Source of the DNA: Phycisphaerales bacterium
Lineage (GTDB): Bacteria > Planctomycetota > Phycisphaerae > SM23-33
NCBI GenBank assembly: GCA_003485185.1
Contig: DNAS01000189.1
Location: 348 to 26,586 of the forward strand
Length of the DNA: 26,239 nt
Direction of reading: 5' to 3'
Below are positions 13,712 to 21,471 of the stretch, piece by piece. The translations under genes were made by a program, and so were the position numbers. The stretch's first letter is position 1, and every line of letters starts with the position of its first letter. Below the pieces are notes generated by a model. It was not told the origin of the DNA. It ran no database searches and saw nothing but the letters and a program-made list of their open reading frames with translations.

Positions 13712-15253
13712 ATGATTTCACGCGTGCATTCGAGCATCCTCCAGGGCATCGACGCCGTCGGATGCGAGGTGGAGGCCGACGTCTCCATCGGCCAGTCGGG
13801 CGAGATCAAGCTGGTCGGGCTGGCCGACGCCGCGGTTAAGGAGTCCGTCAGCCGCATCCAGGCCGCGCTGCGCAACAGCGGCTACCGCTGGCCCGGGCCG
13901 AAAGTGACCATCAACCTCGCGCCGGCCGACGTGAAGAAGGACACCGCCGCCTTCGACCTGCCCATCGCCGTCGCGTGCATGCTGGCGGGCGGAATGTTCG
14001 CGACGGAGAAGATCGACGACTACCTGCTGCTGGGCGAACTGGCGCTGGACGGGCGCGTGCGCCCGGTCCGCGGCGCGCTGGCGACGGCGATGCTGGCGGC
14101 AGGCACGAAACGCCGCGGGCTGATCGTGCCGGCGGAAAACGCCGCGGAGGCGGCCGTCGTCCGCGACGTCGAGGTCATCCCCGTGCGGTTCCTCACCGAC
14201 GCGGTGGGCTTCCTCACCGACGAGTTGCCCGTCGAGCCGCGCGCGGTGGACCTGGAATCGGTTTTCGCCGTCTCCGGGCGGTACGATGTGGATTTCGCCG
14301 ACGTGCGCGGGCAGGAGTCGGCCAAGCGGGCGCTGACGGTGGCTGCCGCCGGGCACCACAACGTGCTGATGATCGGCCCGCCCGGAAGCGGAAAGACCAT
14401 GCTCGCCCAGCGCCTTCCGACCATCCTTCCACCGCTGACCCTGCCCGAAAGCCTGGAGACCACGCGCGTCTACTCCGCGCGCGGGCTGCTCGAGCCGGGC
14501 CAGAGCCTGCTGGCCGTCCGCCCGGTGCGCACGCCGCACCACTCGGCCAGCCCGGCGTCGCTGGTGGGCGGAGGCGCCATCCCCCAGCCGGGCGAAATCT
14601 CCCTCGCCCACCACGGCGTGCTGTTCCTCGACGAGTTTCCCGAGTTCCCCCGCACGACGCTGGAGATGATCCGCCAGCCGCTGGAGGACGGGTGCGTGAC
14701 GATCCCCCGCGTGCACAGCACGCTGAACTTCCCCGCGCGGATCATGCTGGTGGCGGCAATGAACCCGTGCCCGTGCGGCTACTACACCGACCCGCAGCGT
14801 CCGTGCAAGTGCTCGCCGGGGGCGATCGAGCGGTACATGGGGCGGATTTCCGGGCCGCTGATCGACCGGATCGACATCCACGTGGAGGTTCCGCCGGTGC
14901 CGTGGCGGCAGCTTCGCGCGGGCGACGGCGACGGGCAGTCCAGCGCGGCGATGCGCGAGCAGGTCCTCCGCGCGCGCCAGGTGCAGCGGCGGCGGTTCGA
15001 CGGCGAGCCCCGCGGCCAGACGACCACCAACGCCACCATGAGTCCCCGCCAGGTGCGCCGCCACTGCAAGCTCGACGCCGCCGGCGAAACGCTGCTCAAG
15101 CAGGCGATGACGGAGATGGGCCTGTCCGCCCGCGCGCACGACAAGGTGCTGCGGATCGCGCGGACGCTGGCCGACATGGAAGGCTGCGAGTCCGTCGCCG
15201 CGCACCACCTGGCCGAGGCGGTCCAGTACCGCCGTTTGGACCGCAGACTCTGA
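13712..15253 (+). CDS. comM: YifB/ComM-family AAA+ ATPase (Mg chelatase-like)
   Basis: A 513-residue protein of normal length. ComM is a hexameric helicase that promotes branch migration during integration of transforming DNA. Domains: an N-terminal ChlI/Lon-protease-like fold (about 1-170, with GLADAAVKES and NLAPAD), then the AAA+ module with Walker A GPPGSGKT (222-229), Walker B VLFLDE (303-308), and NPCPCGYY plus CKC (351-367), which supply four Cys at 353, 355, 365 and 367. SGPLIDRID (380-388) is the conserved segment holding the arginine finger. A C-terminal helical domain has the RAHDKVLRIARTLADM signature. GAGGTGA just upstream sets the start. With comEC in the same window, DNA uptake and integration functions are both present, though not in one operon. 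Confidence 0.95.
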   Translation: MISRVHSSILQGIDAVGCEVEADVSIGQSGEIKLVGLADAAVKESVSRIQAALRNSGYRWPGPKVTINLAPADVKKDTAAFDLPIAVACMLAGGMFATEKIDDYLLLGELALDGRVRPVRGALATAMLAAGTKRRGLIVPAENAAEAAVVRDVEVIPVRFLTDAVGFLTDELPVEPRAVDLESVFAVSGRYDVDFADVRGQESAKRALTVAAAGHHNVLMIGPPGSGKTMLAQRLPTILPPLTLPESLETTRVYSARGLLEPGQSLLAVRPVRTPHHSASPASLVGGGAIPQPGEISLAHHGVLFLDEFPEFPRTTLEMIRQPLEDGCVTIPRVHSTLNFPARIMLVAAMNPCPCGYYTDPQRPCKCSPGAIERYMGRISGPLIDRIDIHVEVPPVPWRQLRAGDGDGQSSAAMREQVLRARQVQRRRFDGEPRGQTTTNATMSPRQVRRHCKLDAAGETLLKQAMTEMGLSARAHDKVLRIARTLADMEGCESVAAHHLAEAVQYRRLDRRL

Positions 15254-15329
15254 CCGCGCGGGCATTTCATTCCCATCGTTCCATTCCCTGCGTTTGGTAT
15301 AGAATGAAGGCAATCGAAAGGCGTCTGGC

Positions 15330-16052
15330 ATGTGGTTCATCGGGGATGTGCACTGCCGCTTCCTGAAATACCTCTCGCTGGTCACCGAATGGGTGACGCC
15401 GGCGGGGGGCGTCATGGATTGCTCGCTCCAGGTGGGCGACATGGGCGTGGGGCTTCCGGCCAGGGGTAAGCCGCCCCTTCTGGACGAATCGCCCATCCAC
15501 GAGGACCAGCCTCTGCTCGCCCCACGGGAAAAACGGCTCACCCAGGCGCCGATCCTCTCCGCCGCCCACAAATTCATCCGCGGAAACCACGACAACCCCG
15601 CCCTCTGCCGCGAGCATCCCTGCTACCTCGGCGACTACGGATACCTCCGCAAGCAGGAGATGTGCTTCGTGGGCGGCGGATACTCGGTCGATTTCTCCGA
15701 GCGCAAGGCCGGGTTCGACTGGTGGAGCGACGAGGAACTGCCGCCCGAGCAATTGGCCGAGATCGTCGAAAGCTTCGGCGACTGGAAGTCGCGCATCGTC
15801 GTCTCGCACGAGTGCCCCACCGTCGCCAAGGAGCACGCGGTCTGCAATTTCTCGAAGATCTCCCACTCCAGCCGGACCGAGACCGCGCTCCAGCGGATGT
15901 TCGAAATCCACCGTCCGGAAATCTGGGTCTTCGGGCACCATCATTATCGCGTGGACGTGCGGATTCGCGGCACGCGGTTCGTCGGGCTCAACGAGATGAT
16001 CCGGGGGCCGATCGAGGAATGCGTCTTCGAGATTCCCGGCCTGAAGTGGTGA
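15330..16052 (+). CDS. Calcineurin-like metallophosphoesterase
   Basis: A 240-residue protein with the full metal-binding set of the calcineurin-like superfamily: GDVH (D6, H8), VGD (D37), GNHD (N86, H87, D88), SHE (H160) and GHHH (H203, H205). The catalytic motifs start almost at residue 1, so there is no signal peptide and the enzyme is cytoplasmic. Between D37 and GNHD lies a longer than usual Pro-rich loop (about 42-75), then the GYLRKQEMCFVGGGYS segment typical of small phosphoesterases. The substrate cannot be assigned; single-domain members cleave phosphodiesters, nucleotides or protein phosphates. AAAGG is 9 bases upstream of the ATG, and TATAGA (15298-15303) could be a -10. It ends 6 bases from the convergent aldo/keto reductase. 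Confidence 0.88.
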   Translation: MWFIGDVHCRFLKYLSLVTEWVTPAGGVMDCSLQVGDMGVGLPARGKPPLLDESPIHEDQPLLAPREKRLTQAPILSAAHKFIRGNHDNPALCREHPCYLGDYGYLRKQEMCFVGGGYSVDFSERKAGFDWWSDEELPPEQLAEIVESFGDWKSRIVVSHECPTVAKEHAVCNFSKISHSSRTETALQRMFEIHRPEIWVFGHHHYRVDVRIRGTRFVGLNEMIRGPIEECVFEIPGLKW

Positions 16053-16058
16053 CCGCCA

Positions 16059-16988
16059 TCAGTTCGGGCGCGGGTTCCACCAGGCGTCGCCCTTTCCGGC
16101 CATCGCCTCGACGGCCCGGCTGCGGACGGCGTCCAGTTCCGCGTCGGTCATGGGCGTAAACGCCTCGGCCGCGGCGAACGCGGCGTCCTGCTCGTTGGGA
16201 AAGCTCATGCCCAGCAGCGCCACGTCGGGATCGATGGTGAGCGTGTAGCGGACGCACTCGGCCGGGGACAGGTGCGGCAGGAGGGGCGTTGCGTCGGCCC
16301 CGCCGGAGCTGACCTTTCCGCGCGGGCGGTTGCGCAGCGCCCGGCCGTAGCCTTCCGTGTCGCCCACGAGCTTGCCCGCGCCGAACGTCTTGAAGCACAC
16401 CGTCCCCACGCCGCGCGCCTTGGCCAGCGGGACGATCTCGCGCACGTACCGCTCGTCGCAGAAGGGTCCGACAGCGAACAGGACCACGTCGCACAGGCCG
16501 CTCTCGATGGCGGCGCGGACCACCTGGGGATGGTGGCTGGAAATCCCCCGGAAGCGGCACTTGCCCGCCCGGCGGACCTCCTCGAGCTGCTCCATTCCCC
16601 CGCCCGGCGCGGCGACGCGCGCCCAGCCTTCCGGCGTGGACAGCCCGTGAAAGACGAACGCGTCGACGGCGTCCAGGGCGAGGCGCCCCAGGCTGCCCTC
16701 GACCTGCGGGGCCACCGGCTCGTCGAGGGGGTCGATCTTGTCGATCAGGAAGACCCCGTCGCGTCGCCCGCGCAGGGCCTGCCCGACGATCTGCTCGCTG
16801 TAGCCCTGCTCGTAGGACGGGGCGGTGTCGATGACGTTGAGCCCGGCGTCCAGCGCCCGGCGGACCGTCGCCACGCAGTCGGAAAGCGGGACGTTCCGGT
16901 CGGCCAGGTCGCCGATCCCCAGGCGCGTCGCCGGAAAACCCGTCCGCCCCAGCATGCGGCGCGGGTGGAACCTCGGCCTGTCGCTCAT
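16059..16988 (-). CDS. Aldo/keto reductase
   Basis: A 309-residue oxidoreductase of the AKR family. Features of the barrel and active site include LGRTGFPATRLGIGDL near the N-terminus, NVIDTAPSYEQGYSE (the D-x3-Y catalytic pair), FLIDK (catalytic Lys), DAFVFHG (catalytic His), and FRGISSH. The NAD(P)H-binding C-terminal part is recognisable. The substrate is not predictable. The ATG at 16988 is preferred because CGGAG lies 7 bases upstream; a TTG at 17003 overlaps the rpoN stop codon and lacks a better site. It directly follows rpoN and is probably co-transcribed with it, an unusual neighbour since rpoN is commonly followed by hpf or PTS genes. It shows no base-composition anomaly. Confidence 0.88.
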   Translation of the reverse strand: MSDRPRFHPRRMLGRTGFPATRLGIGDLADRNVPLSDCVATVRRALDAGLNVIDTAPSYEQGYSEQIVGQALRGRRDGVFLIDKIDPLDEPVAPQVEGSLGRLALDAVDAFVFHGLSTPEGWARVAAPGGGMEQLEEVRRAGKCRFRGISSHHPQVVRAAIESGLCDVVLFAVGPFCDERYVREIVPLAKARGVGTVCFKTFGAGKLVGDTEGYGRALRNRPRGKVSSGGADATPLLPHLSPAECVRYTLTIDPDVALLGMSFPNEQDAAFAAAEAFTPMTDAELDAVRSRAVEAMAGKGDAWWNPRPN

Positions 16989-16999
16989 GGTCGTCTCCG

Positions 17000-18478
17000 T
17001 CAATACTGCCTGCGTTTCCGGGCGGGCGGGATGTCCAGCAGACCGCGGTACTTGGCGATGGTCCGCCGGGCGATGTCGATCCCGTGTTTCCTGAGTTCCT
17101 CGGCGAGCTGGTCGTCGTTGAGCGGTTTGGACTTGTCCTCGCCGTCGACGATCTCCTTGAGCCTGGCCTTGACGGCGTCCCAGGAGACGTCGTCTCCCTC
17201 TGCCGTCGTGGTCCCGCCGCTGAAGAACATGCGGAGCGGGAAGATGCCCCGCGGCGTGTCCACGTATTTTCCGGCGACGGCCCGGCTGACGGTGGCGACG
17301 TGCACCCCGACTTTTTCCGCCACGTCCGCCATCGGGAGGGGCTTGAGCGCCTCGCGCCCGTGGTCCAGGAACTCCCGCTGCACCTTGAACACCTCGACCA
17401 CGACGCGCAGGACCGTTTCCCGCCGCTGCTCAATGGCGCTGATAAGCCACTGGGCCGACCGGATGTTGTTGCGGAGAAACTGTCGGGCGCTGCGATCGAC
17501 GCCGCGATCGCGGACCATCTTGCGGTATGCCTTGGAGACGTACAACTGGGGGGAGTTGCCCTCGGGCATGGAGACCACCAGCTCGCCGTCTTCGTCGAAC
17601 CGCACGACGATATCCGGCAGGATCACCGGCACGGCGTGTTGCCCGATGAGTGTCCCCGGGCGCGGGGTAAGGTGCGAGATGCTCTCGATGGCGGCCTTGA
17701 TCTGCTCGAGCGTCCGCCCGGTGCGCTTGGCGATCTGCGGCAGGCGGTTCATCTCGATGTCTCGCAGGAACCGTCGCACCAGTTCCATCTCCAGCGACAC
17801 GTCTCGCCCCGTCTGGGCCTCGGCCGCCAGCTGGATCGTCAGGCATTCCGACAGGTCGCGAGCCGCCACGCCGCGCGGATCGAGCGTCTGGACGAGGCGC
17901 AAGGCCGTCTGCACGTCCGCCGACGTGACGCCCTCGCCCGCCCCGGCCTGCACCTGCTCCAGCGGGGTGCGCAGATATCCATCGTCCTCCAGGAGATCGA
18001 TGATCGCCCGCCCGGCCCGGCGGACGCCGTCGGAAACTTCCACGAACCGCCACTGCTCCATCAGGTACTCCGCCAGCGATTGCGCCGGGGCCGGCGTGTT
18101 CGCCATCGCATCCATCTTGCGGTCGCGCTCCCCCGGCGCCGGCGCGGGGCGAGAGGGCGTGTCGCTCCGCGCGAATTCCCCGCCGTACTCGTCCTCGAAT
18201 TCCGCCAGGCGCTCGAAATCGTCGCGATTCCCGTTGGTGTCGTCGACCACCAGCGGTTGCTCCCCGCGCGGGTCCATCTCGTCGGGCGCCTGCGGGGGCG
18301 CTTCCTCGTCCACGCCCGCAACGTGCATCTCCAGCACCGGGTTGGACTGAAGCTCCGCGTCGATCCGTTCCTGGAGCGCCATCACCGGCAGCTGGAGAAT
18401 CTCCATCGCCTGGATGATCCGAGGCGAGAGCTTCATCTGCTGTTCGAAGCGAAGTTGTTGTGTCGCGTCCAGTCTCAT
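17000..18478 (-). CDS. rpoN: RNA polymerase sigma-54 factor
   Basis: A 492-residue sigma-54, which directs RNA polymerase to -24/-12 promoters and needs enhancer-binding ATPases to open them. Region I is clear: LRFEQQMKLSPRIIQAMEIL, then LQLPVMALQERIDAEL. An acidic region II follows (about 55-130). The core-binding region includes LDPRGVAARDL and the central domain LTPRPG. The helix-turn-helix is near VAEKVGVHVATVSRAV, and the RpoN box ARRTIAKYRG is at 470-479. The box usually reads ARRTVAKYRE, so the last residue differs here. The Gln-rich region I is ordinary. The ATG at 18478 has only a weak ribosome site (GATAGAG). A dyad and promoter lie directly upstream. Confidence 0.96.
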   Translation of the reverse strand: MRLDATQQLRFEQQMKLSPRIIQAMEILQLPVMALQERIDAELQSNPVLEMHVAGVDEEAPPQAPDEMDPRGEQPLVVDDTNGNRDDFERLAEFEDEYGGEFARSDTPSRPAPAPGERDRKMDAMANTPAPAQSLAEYLMEQWRFVEVSDGVRRAGRAIIDLLEDDGYLRTPLEQVQAGAGEGVTSADVQTALRLVQTLDPRGVAARDLSECLTIQLAAEAQTGRDVSLEMELVRRFLRDIEMNRLPQIAKRTGRTLEQIKAAIESISHLTPRPGTLIGQHAVPVILPDIVVRFDEDGELVVSMPEGNSPQLYVSKAYRKMVRDRGVDRSARQFLRNNIRSAQWLISAIEQRRETVLRVVVEVFKVQREFLDHGREALKPLPMADVAEKVGVHVATVSRAVAGKYVDTPRGIFPLRMFFSGGTTTAEGDDVSWDAVKARLKEIVDGEDKSKPLNDDQLAEELRKHGIDIARRTIAKYRGLLDIPPARKRRQY

Positions 18479-18489
18479 CTCTATCCGCT

Positions 18490-18519
18490 ATTCTACGCAC
18501 ATTGCCTCAACAGGCAATG
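18490..18519 (-). promoter_or_regulatory. rpoN promoter overlapped by an 8-bp dyad
   Basis: On the minus strand, TTGCCT (plus 18512-18517), a 16-base spacer and TAGAAT (18490-18495). A perfect dyad CATTGCCT-CAAC-AGGCAATG spans 18500-18519, covering the -35. That placement suits a repressor operator, possibly autoregulatory. No regulator is identified. Confidence 0.5.
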
Positions 18520-18629
18520 GACCCGAACCCTCCGCCGGGGGATTCCTCCCAAAATTCTCGCAAGGACCGTTTGAATCCGGGAAATTCACGCGATTTGCGC
18601 ACTGTTTTCTCCCTCCGTCGGGAGTTGCC

Positions 18630-18658
18630 TTGACAGGGGCGGCGCGAATCCGTACCAA
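18630..18658 (+). promoter_or_regulatory. Possible ackA promoter
   Basis: A perfect TTGACA at 18630-18635, a 17-base spacer and a weak TACCAA at 18653-18658. The 323-base gap between rpoN and ackA also holds the rpoN dyad. A 6-bp hairpin TGCCGT/ACGGCA (18737-18753) and CTCTA/TAGAG (loop ATTACCAG region) just before the ribosome site are the only other structures noticed. Confidence 0.4.
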
Positions 18659-18801
18659 TAGAGCTTTCCAGCGGACGAGCGGCCAAGCACCCGCCCCGCC
18701 TGCGTGAACGCCTCCAGGGATTTCGGCGTGGTCGTCTGCCGTCTACCACGGCAAGAGGCCAAAGGGCAGTCGGTGCTCTCTATTACCAGTAGAGGTCTTT
18801 C

Positions 18802-20025
18802 ATGAAGGTATTCGTCGTCAACTGCGGAAGCAGTTCCATCAAGTATCAGTTGTTCTCGATGACCAACGAGAGGGTGCTGGCCAAGGGCCTGCTGGAACGC
18901 GTGGGGGAGACCGACGCCTGCCTGCACCACACGGCAGTGCGCCGGACCAACGGACAGCCCGTCGACAAGTCGATCGACCAGACCGTCAACGCCCCCAATC
19001 ACACCGAGGGTCTCAAGCTCATCCTCGGGGCCCTCCTCGACGGGAGACACGGCGTCATCGACAGCATCGCCGAGATCCAGGCCGTCGGGCATCGCGTGGT
19101 CCATGGCGGGGAGGACATCACGGATTCCACGCTGGTGGACGATGCGGTCCTCGGGATCATCCGCCGCAACGCGGAGTTGGCGCCCCTGCACAACCCGCCG
19201 AACCTTGCGGGCATCGCCGGCGCGATGGCGGCCATGCCGGGAAAACCCAACGTGGCCGTCTTCGACACCGCGTTCCTGGCCACCCTGCCCCCCACCGCCT
19301 ACCGATACGCCGTGCCCGACGAGTGGTACCACAAGCATCACATCCGAAAGTACGGGTTCCACGGCACCAGCCACCAGTACGTCACCCTCCGGACGGCCGA
19401 ACTGCTGGGCAAGAAGCCCGAGGAAGTCTTTCTGATCACCGCGCACCTGGGCAACGGATGCTCCATCACCGCCGTCGCCGGGGGGCGCGCGGTGGACCAC
19501 TCCATGGGCATGACCCCGCTGGAGGGGCTGATGATGGGCACGCGCAGCGGGGACCTGGACCCCGCCGTGGTGTTCTACATGATCGAGCACGGACTGAGCC
19601 CGCGCCAGGTGGACAACATTCTCAACAAGAAATCGGGGCTGCTGGGGGTCAGCGGGTTGAGCAACGACATGCGCGACCTGCTGCTGGCGGCGGAGGGCGG
19701 AAACAAAAGGGCGGAACTTGCCGTCGAGATGTTCGTCTACCGCATCGTGAAATACATCGGCGCGTACTCGGCCGTGCTTCCGCAACTGGACGCGGTGGTG
19801 CTGACGGGCGGCATCGGGGAGAATTCGCTTCCGGTCCGGCGCAAGCTCTGCCAGCGCCTGACGAGGCTGGGCGCTATCGCCAACGAGCAGCGCAACGTCG
19901 CGACCGTTCGCGGAAAGGCCGGTCCCATCACCGCCGACGGGGCAACCTTGCCCGTCTGGGTCGTGCCGACCAACGAGGAACTGATGATCGCCCGCGACAC
20001 GCGACGAATCATCGAGGGGCGCTGA
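18802..20025 (+). CDS. ackA: Acetate kinase
   Basis: A 407-residue enzyme that interconverts acetate plus ATP with acetyl phosphate plus ADP. The ASKHA-fold motifs are all present: VVNCGSSS (N7), GHRVVHGGE (R98), VFDTAFLATLP (D155), GFHGTSH (H187), HLGNGCS, MGTRSGDLDP (R248) and TGGIGEN near the end. The length is standard. The ribosome site is AGAGG with about 7 bases to the ATG. No phosphotransacetylase gene is adjacent, so acetyl phosphate must come from Pta or a phosphoketolase encoded elsewhere. Downstream is a weak hairpin at 20036-20065 and then the LysM gene. Confidence 0.96.
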   Translation: MKVFVVNCGSSSIKYQLFSMTNERVLAKGLLERVGETDACLHHTAVRRTNGQPVDKSIDQTVNAPNHTEGLKLILGALLDGRHGVIDSIAEIQAVGHRVVHGGEDITDSTLVDDAVLGIIRRNAELAPLHNPPNLAGIAGAMAAMPGKPNVAVFDTAFLATLPPTAYRYAVPDEWYHKHHIRKYGFHGTSHQYVTLRTAELLGKKPEEVFLITAHLGNGCSITAVAGGRAVDHSMGMTPLEGLMMGTRSGDLDPAVVFYMIEHGLSPRQVDNILNKKSGLLGVSGLSNDMRDLLLAAEGGNKRAELAVEMFVYRIVKYIGAYSAVLPQLDAVVLTGGIGENSLPVRRKLCQRLTRLGAIANEQRNVATVRGKAGPITADGATLPVWVVPTNEELMIARDTRRIIEGR

Positions 20026-20035
20026 ACGCTTCCTT

Positions 20036-20065
20036 CGGACGGAATTCCTTTGCGAAAGCCGTCCG
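20036..20065 (+). other. Hairpin after ackA
   Basis: CGGACGG (20036-20042) pairs with CCGTCCG (20059-20065), with an inner CTTT-GCG-AAAG stem and a 5-base bulge. It begins 11 bases after the ackA stop codon. There is no T-tract, so a simple intrinsic terminator is not supported, but it could protect or end the mRNA. Confidence 0.35.
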
Positions 20066-20149
20066 GGGGGATATAAAAGGGAACGTGGCACGGACGGCGT
20101 TTTCGGCTGGGTCTGACGGGTGGCGATTCTCCACGCAGGAGCACGGAAC

Positions 20150-21355
20150 ATGCGCACGGATCTCAAAATCGGCATCGCGGTGGGTCTGCTTCTGATCCTC
20201 GGGGTCGTGGTCTACTTCGGCGTATTCAGCCAGGGCACCAAGTCCGAACCGACCACCCAGCCGGGACCGTCCCAGGACCTGACGGGCGACGGCGGACAGA
20301 CTAACATTCTCGACACGGGCCGCCCGCCCGCGACACCCCCGGCGATCGCGGATCGCGGCGTTCCGCCGGCCACCGCGCCGGCTCCCGGCAGCGACACCAT
20401 CGTCATTCTCCCGCCGGCTGAAGGAACCACCCGCCCCGCCGATCGCGCCGAGGTCGCCACGCTGGAACCGATCCGCAGGCCGGCTGAGCCCGTCCGCAGA
20501 CCCGGCGAGGTGATCGATCCGGTGCTCGAACCGATCGACCTGGCCGACGCGGGCAGCGCCGCGCCGGGCGGGACCACCCCGAGCGTGGATACCGTCGGCT
20601 GGCGGACCTACGTCGTCCAGGAAGGCGACCTGGGTTTCTGGGGCATCGCTCAGAAAATGTACGGCGACGGGAAGCACTATCCCTTCATCGCCAAGGCCAA
20701 TCCCGACGCCAACTCCGGCTCGTTGCGCATCGGCCAGCCGTTGCGGATCCCCCCCCTGCCGAAATCGACCGCCCCTACCGGCATTGACGTCGGACCGGGC
20801 CCGGCGCCCACGGGCGGAACGCCTGCCGCGGCGCCCAATACCTACACCGTCCAGGAGGGCGACCAGGGATTCTGGGGCATCGCCCAGAAGGTCTACGGCG
20901 ACGGAAACAAATGGCCCATCCTCGCCAAGGCCAATCCCGACGTGGACAGCCGTGCCCTCCGCATCGGACAGGTGCTGAAGGTCCCGCCGCTGTCCGGCGC
21001 GCCGGCTCCTGCCCCCGCCGCTCCCGCCGGGCGCGGTGAGTCGCGATCGACTGGCGCGATCCCCTTGGGCGGACAGCGAACCTATATCGTCCAGAAAGGC
21101 GATTCGGGATACTGGGGAATCGCCCAGAAGGTGTATGGGAACGGCAAATACTTCGAACTCATCGCCAAGGCCAATCCCGGGGTCGATCCGCACAACCTCC
21201 AGATCGGTCAGGAGATTGTGGTTCCTCCCCTGCCTTCTGAAAGCGCCACGCCGACCACCGGACGGGCCGCCCCGCGGAGCCCCGCCAGCCCGGCCGGGAG
21301 CACTCGAAGCCCGTCCGCAACCGGCAGCGGAGACCTGATTCTGCTTCCCGACTGA
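20150..21355 (+). CDS. Membrane-anchored protein with three LysM repeats
   Basis: A 401-residue envelope protein. Residues 6-24 form one membrane segment (short N-terminal cytoplasmic tail MRTDLK), followed by a long low-complexity Pro/Thr/Arg linker (about 28-150) and three LysM domains at about 152-204, 230-282 and 310-362, each containing a WGIAQK.YG.G core and ending in a PPL motif. LysM binds peptidoglycan or chitin-like glycans, so the protein probably tethers the membrane to the cell wall. No catalytic domain is attached. AGGAG at 20137-20141, 8 bases before the ATG, decides this start over one at 20120. The C-terminal ~40 residues are Ser/Thr/Pro-rich. Confidence 0.9.
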   Translation: MRTDLKIGIAVGLLLILGVVVYFGVFSQGTKSEPTTQPGPSQDLTGDGGQTNILDTGRPPATPPAIADRGVPPATAPAPGSDTIVILPPAEGTTRPADRAEVATLEPIRRPAEPVRRPGEVIDPVLEPIDLADAGSAAPGGTTPSVDTVGWRTYVVQEGDLGFWGIAQKMYGDGKHYPFIAKANPDANSGSLRIGQPLRIPPLPKSTAPTGIDVGPGPAPTGGTPAAAPNTYTVQEGDQGFWGIAQKVYGDGNKWPILAKANPDVDSRALRIGQVLKVPPLSGAPAPAPAAPAGRGESRSTGAIPLGGQRTYIVQKGDSGYWGIAQKVYGNGKYFELIAKANPGVDPHNLQIGQEIVVPPLPSESATPTTGRAAPRSPASPAGSTRSPSATGSGDLILLPD

Positions 21356-21471
21356 CCGGGGTCTGCGGCGGAGGAAACGCGCGCGGGCGGTTTTTGTATC
21401 GCTGCGCCTGCCATATGCCCTCAAGCCCCTGCGATTTGAGGTCCGATAACGAGTGTAGACAGAGGTTGCCC

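Noticed and set aside
16989..17003. TTG at 17003 as start of the aldo/keto reductase
   Set aside because: It overlaps the rpoN stop codon, and the ATG at 16988 has a better placed CGGAG site.
16272..18574. Long plus-strand frames opposite rpoN and the aldo/keto reductase
   Set aside because: They mirror two well-supported genes and have no recognisable motifs.
21356..21400. Terminator after the LysM gene (GC-rich run followed by five T)
   Set aside because: The G-rich stretch before the T run has no convincing complementary arm upstream.
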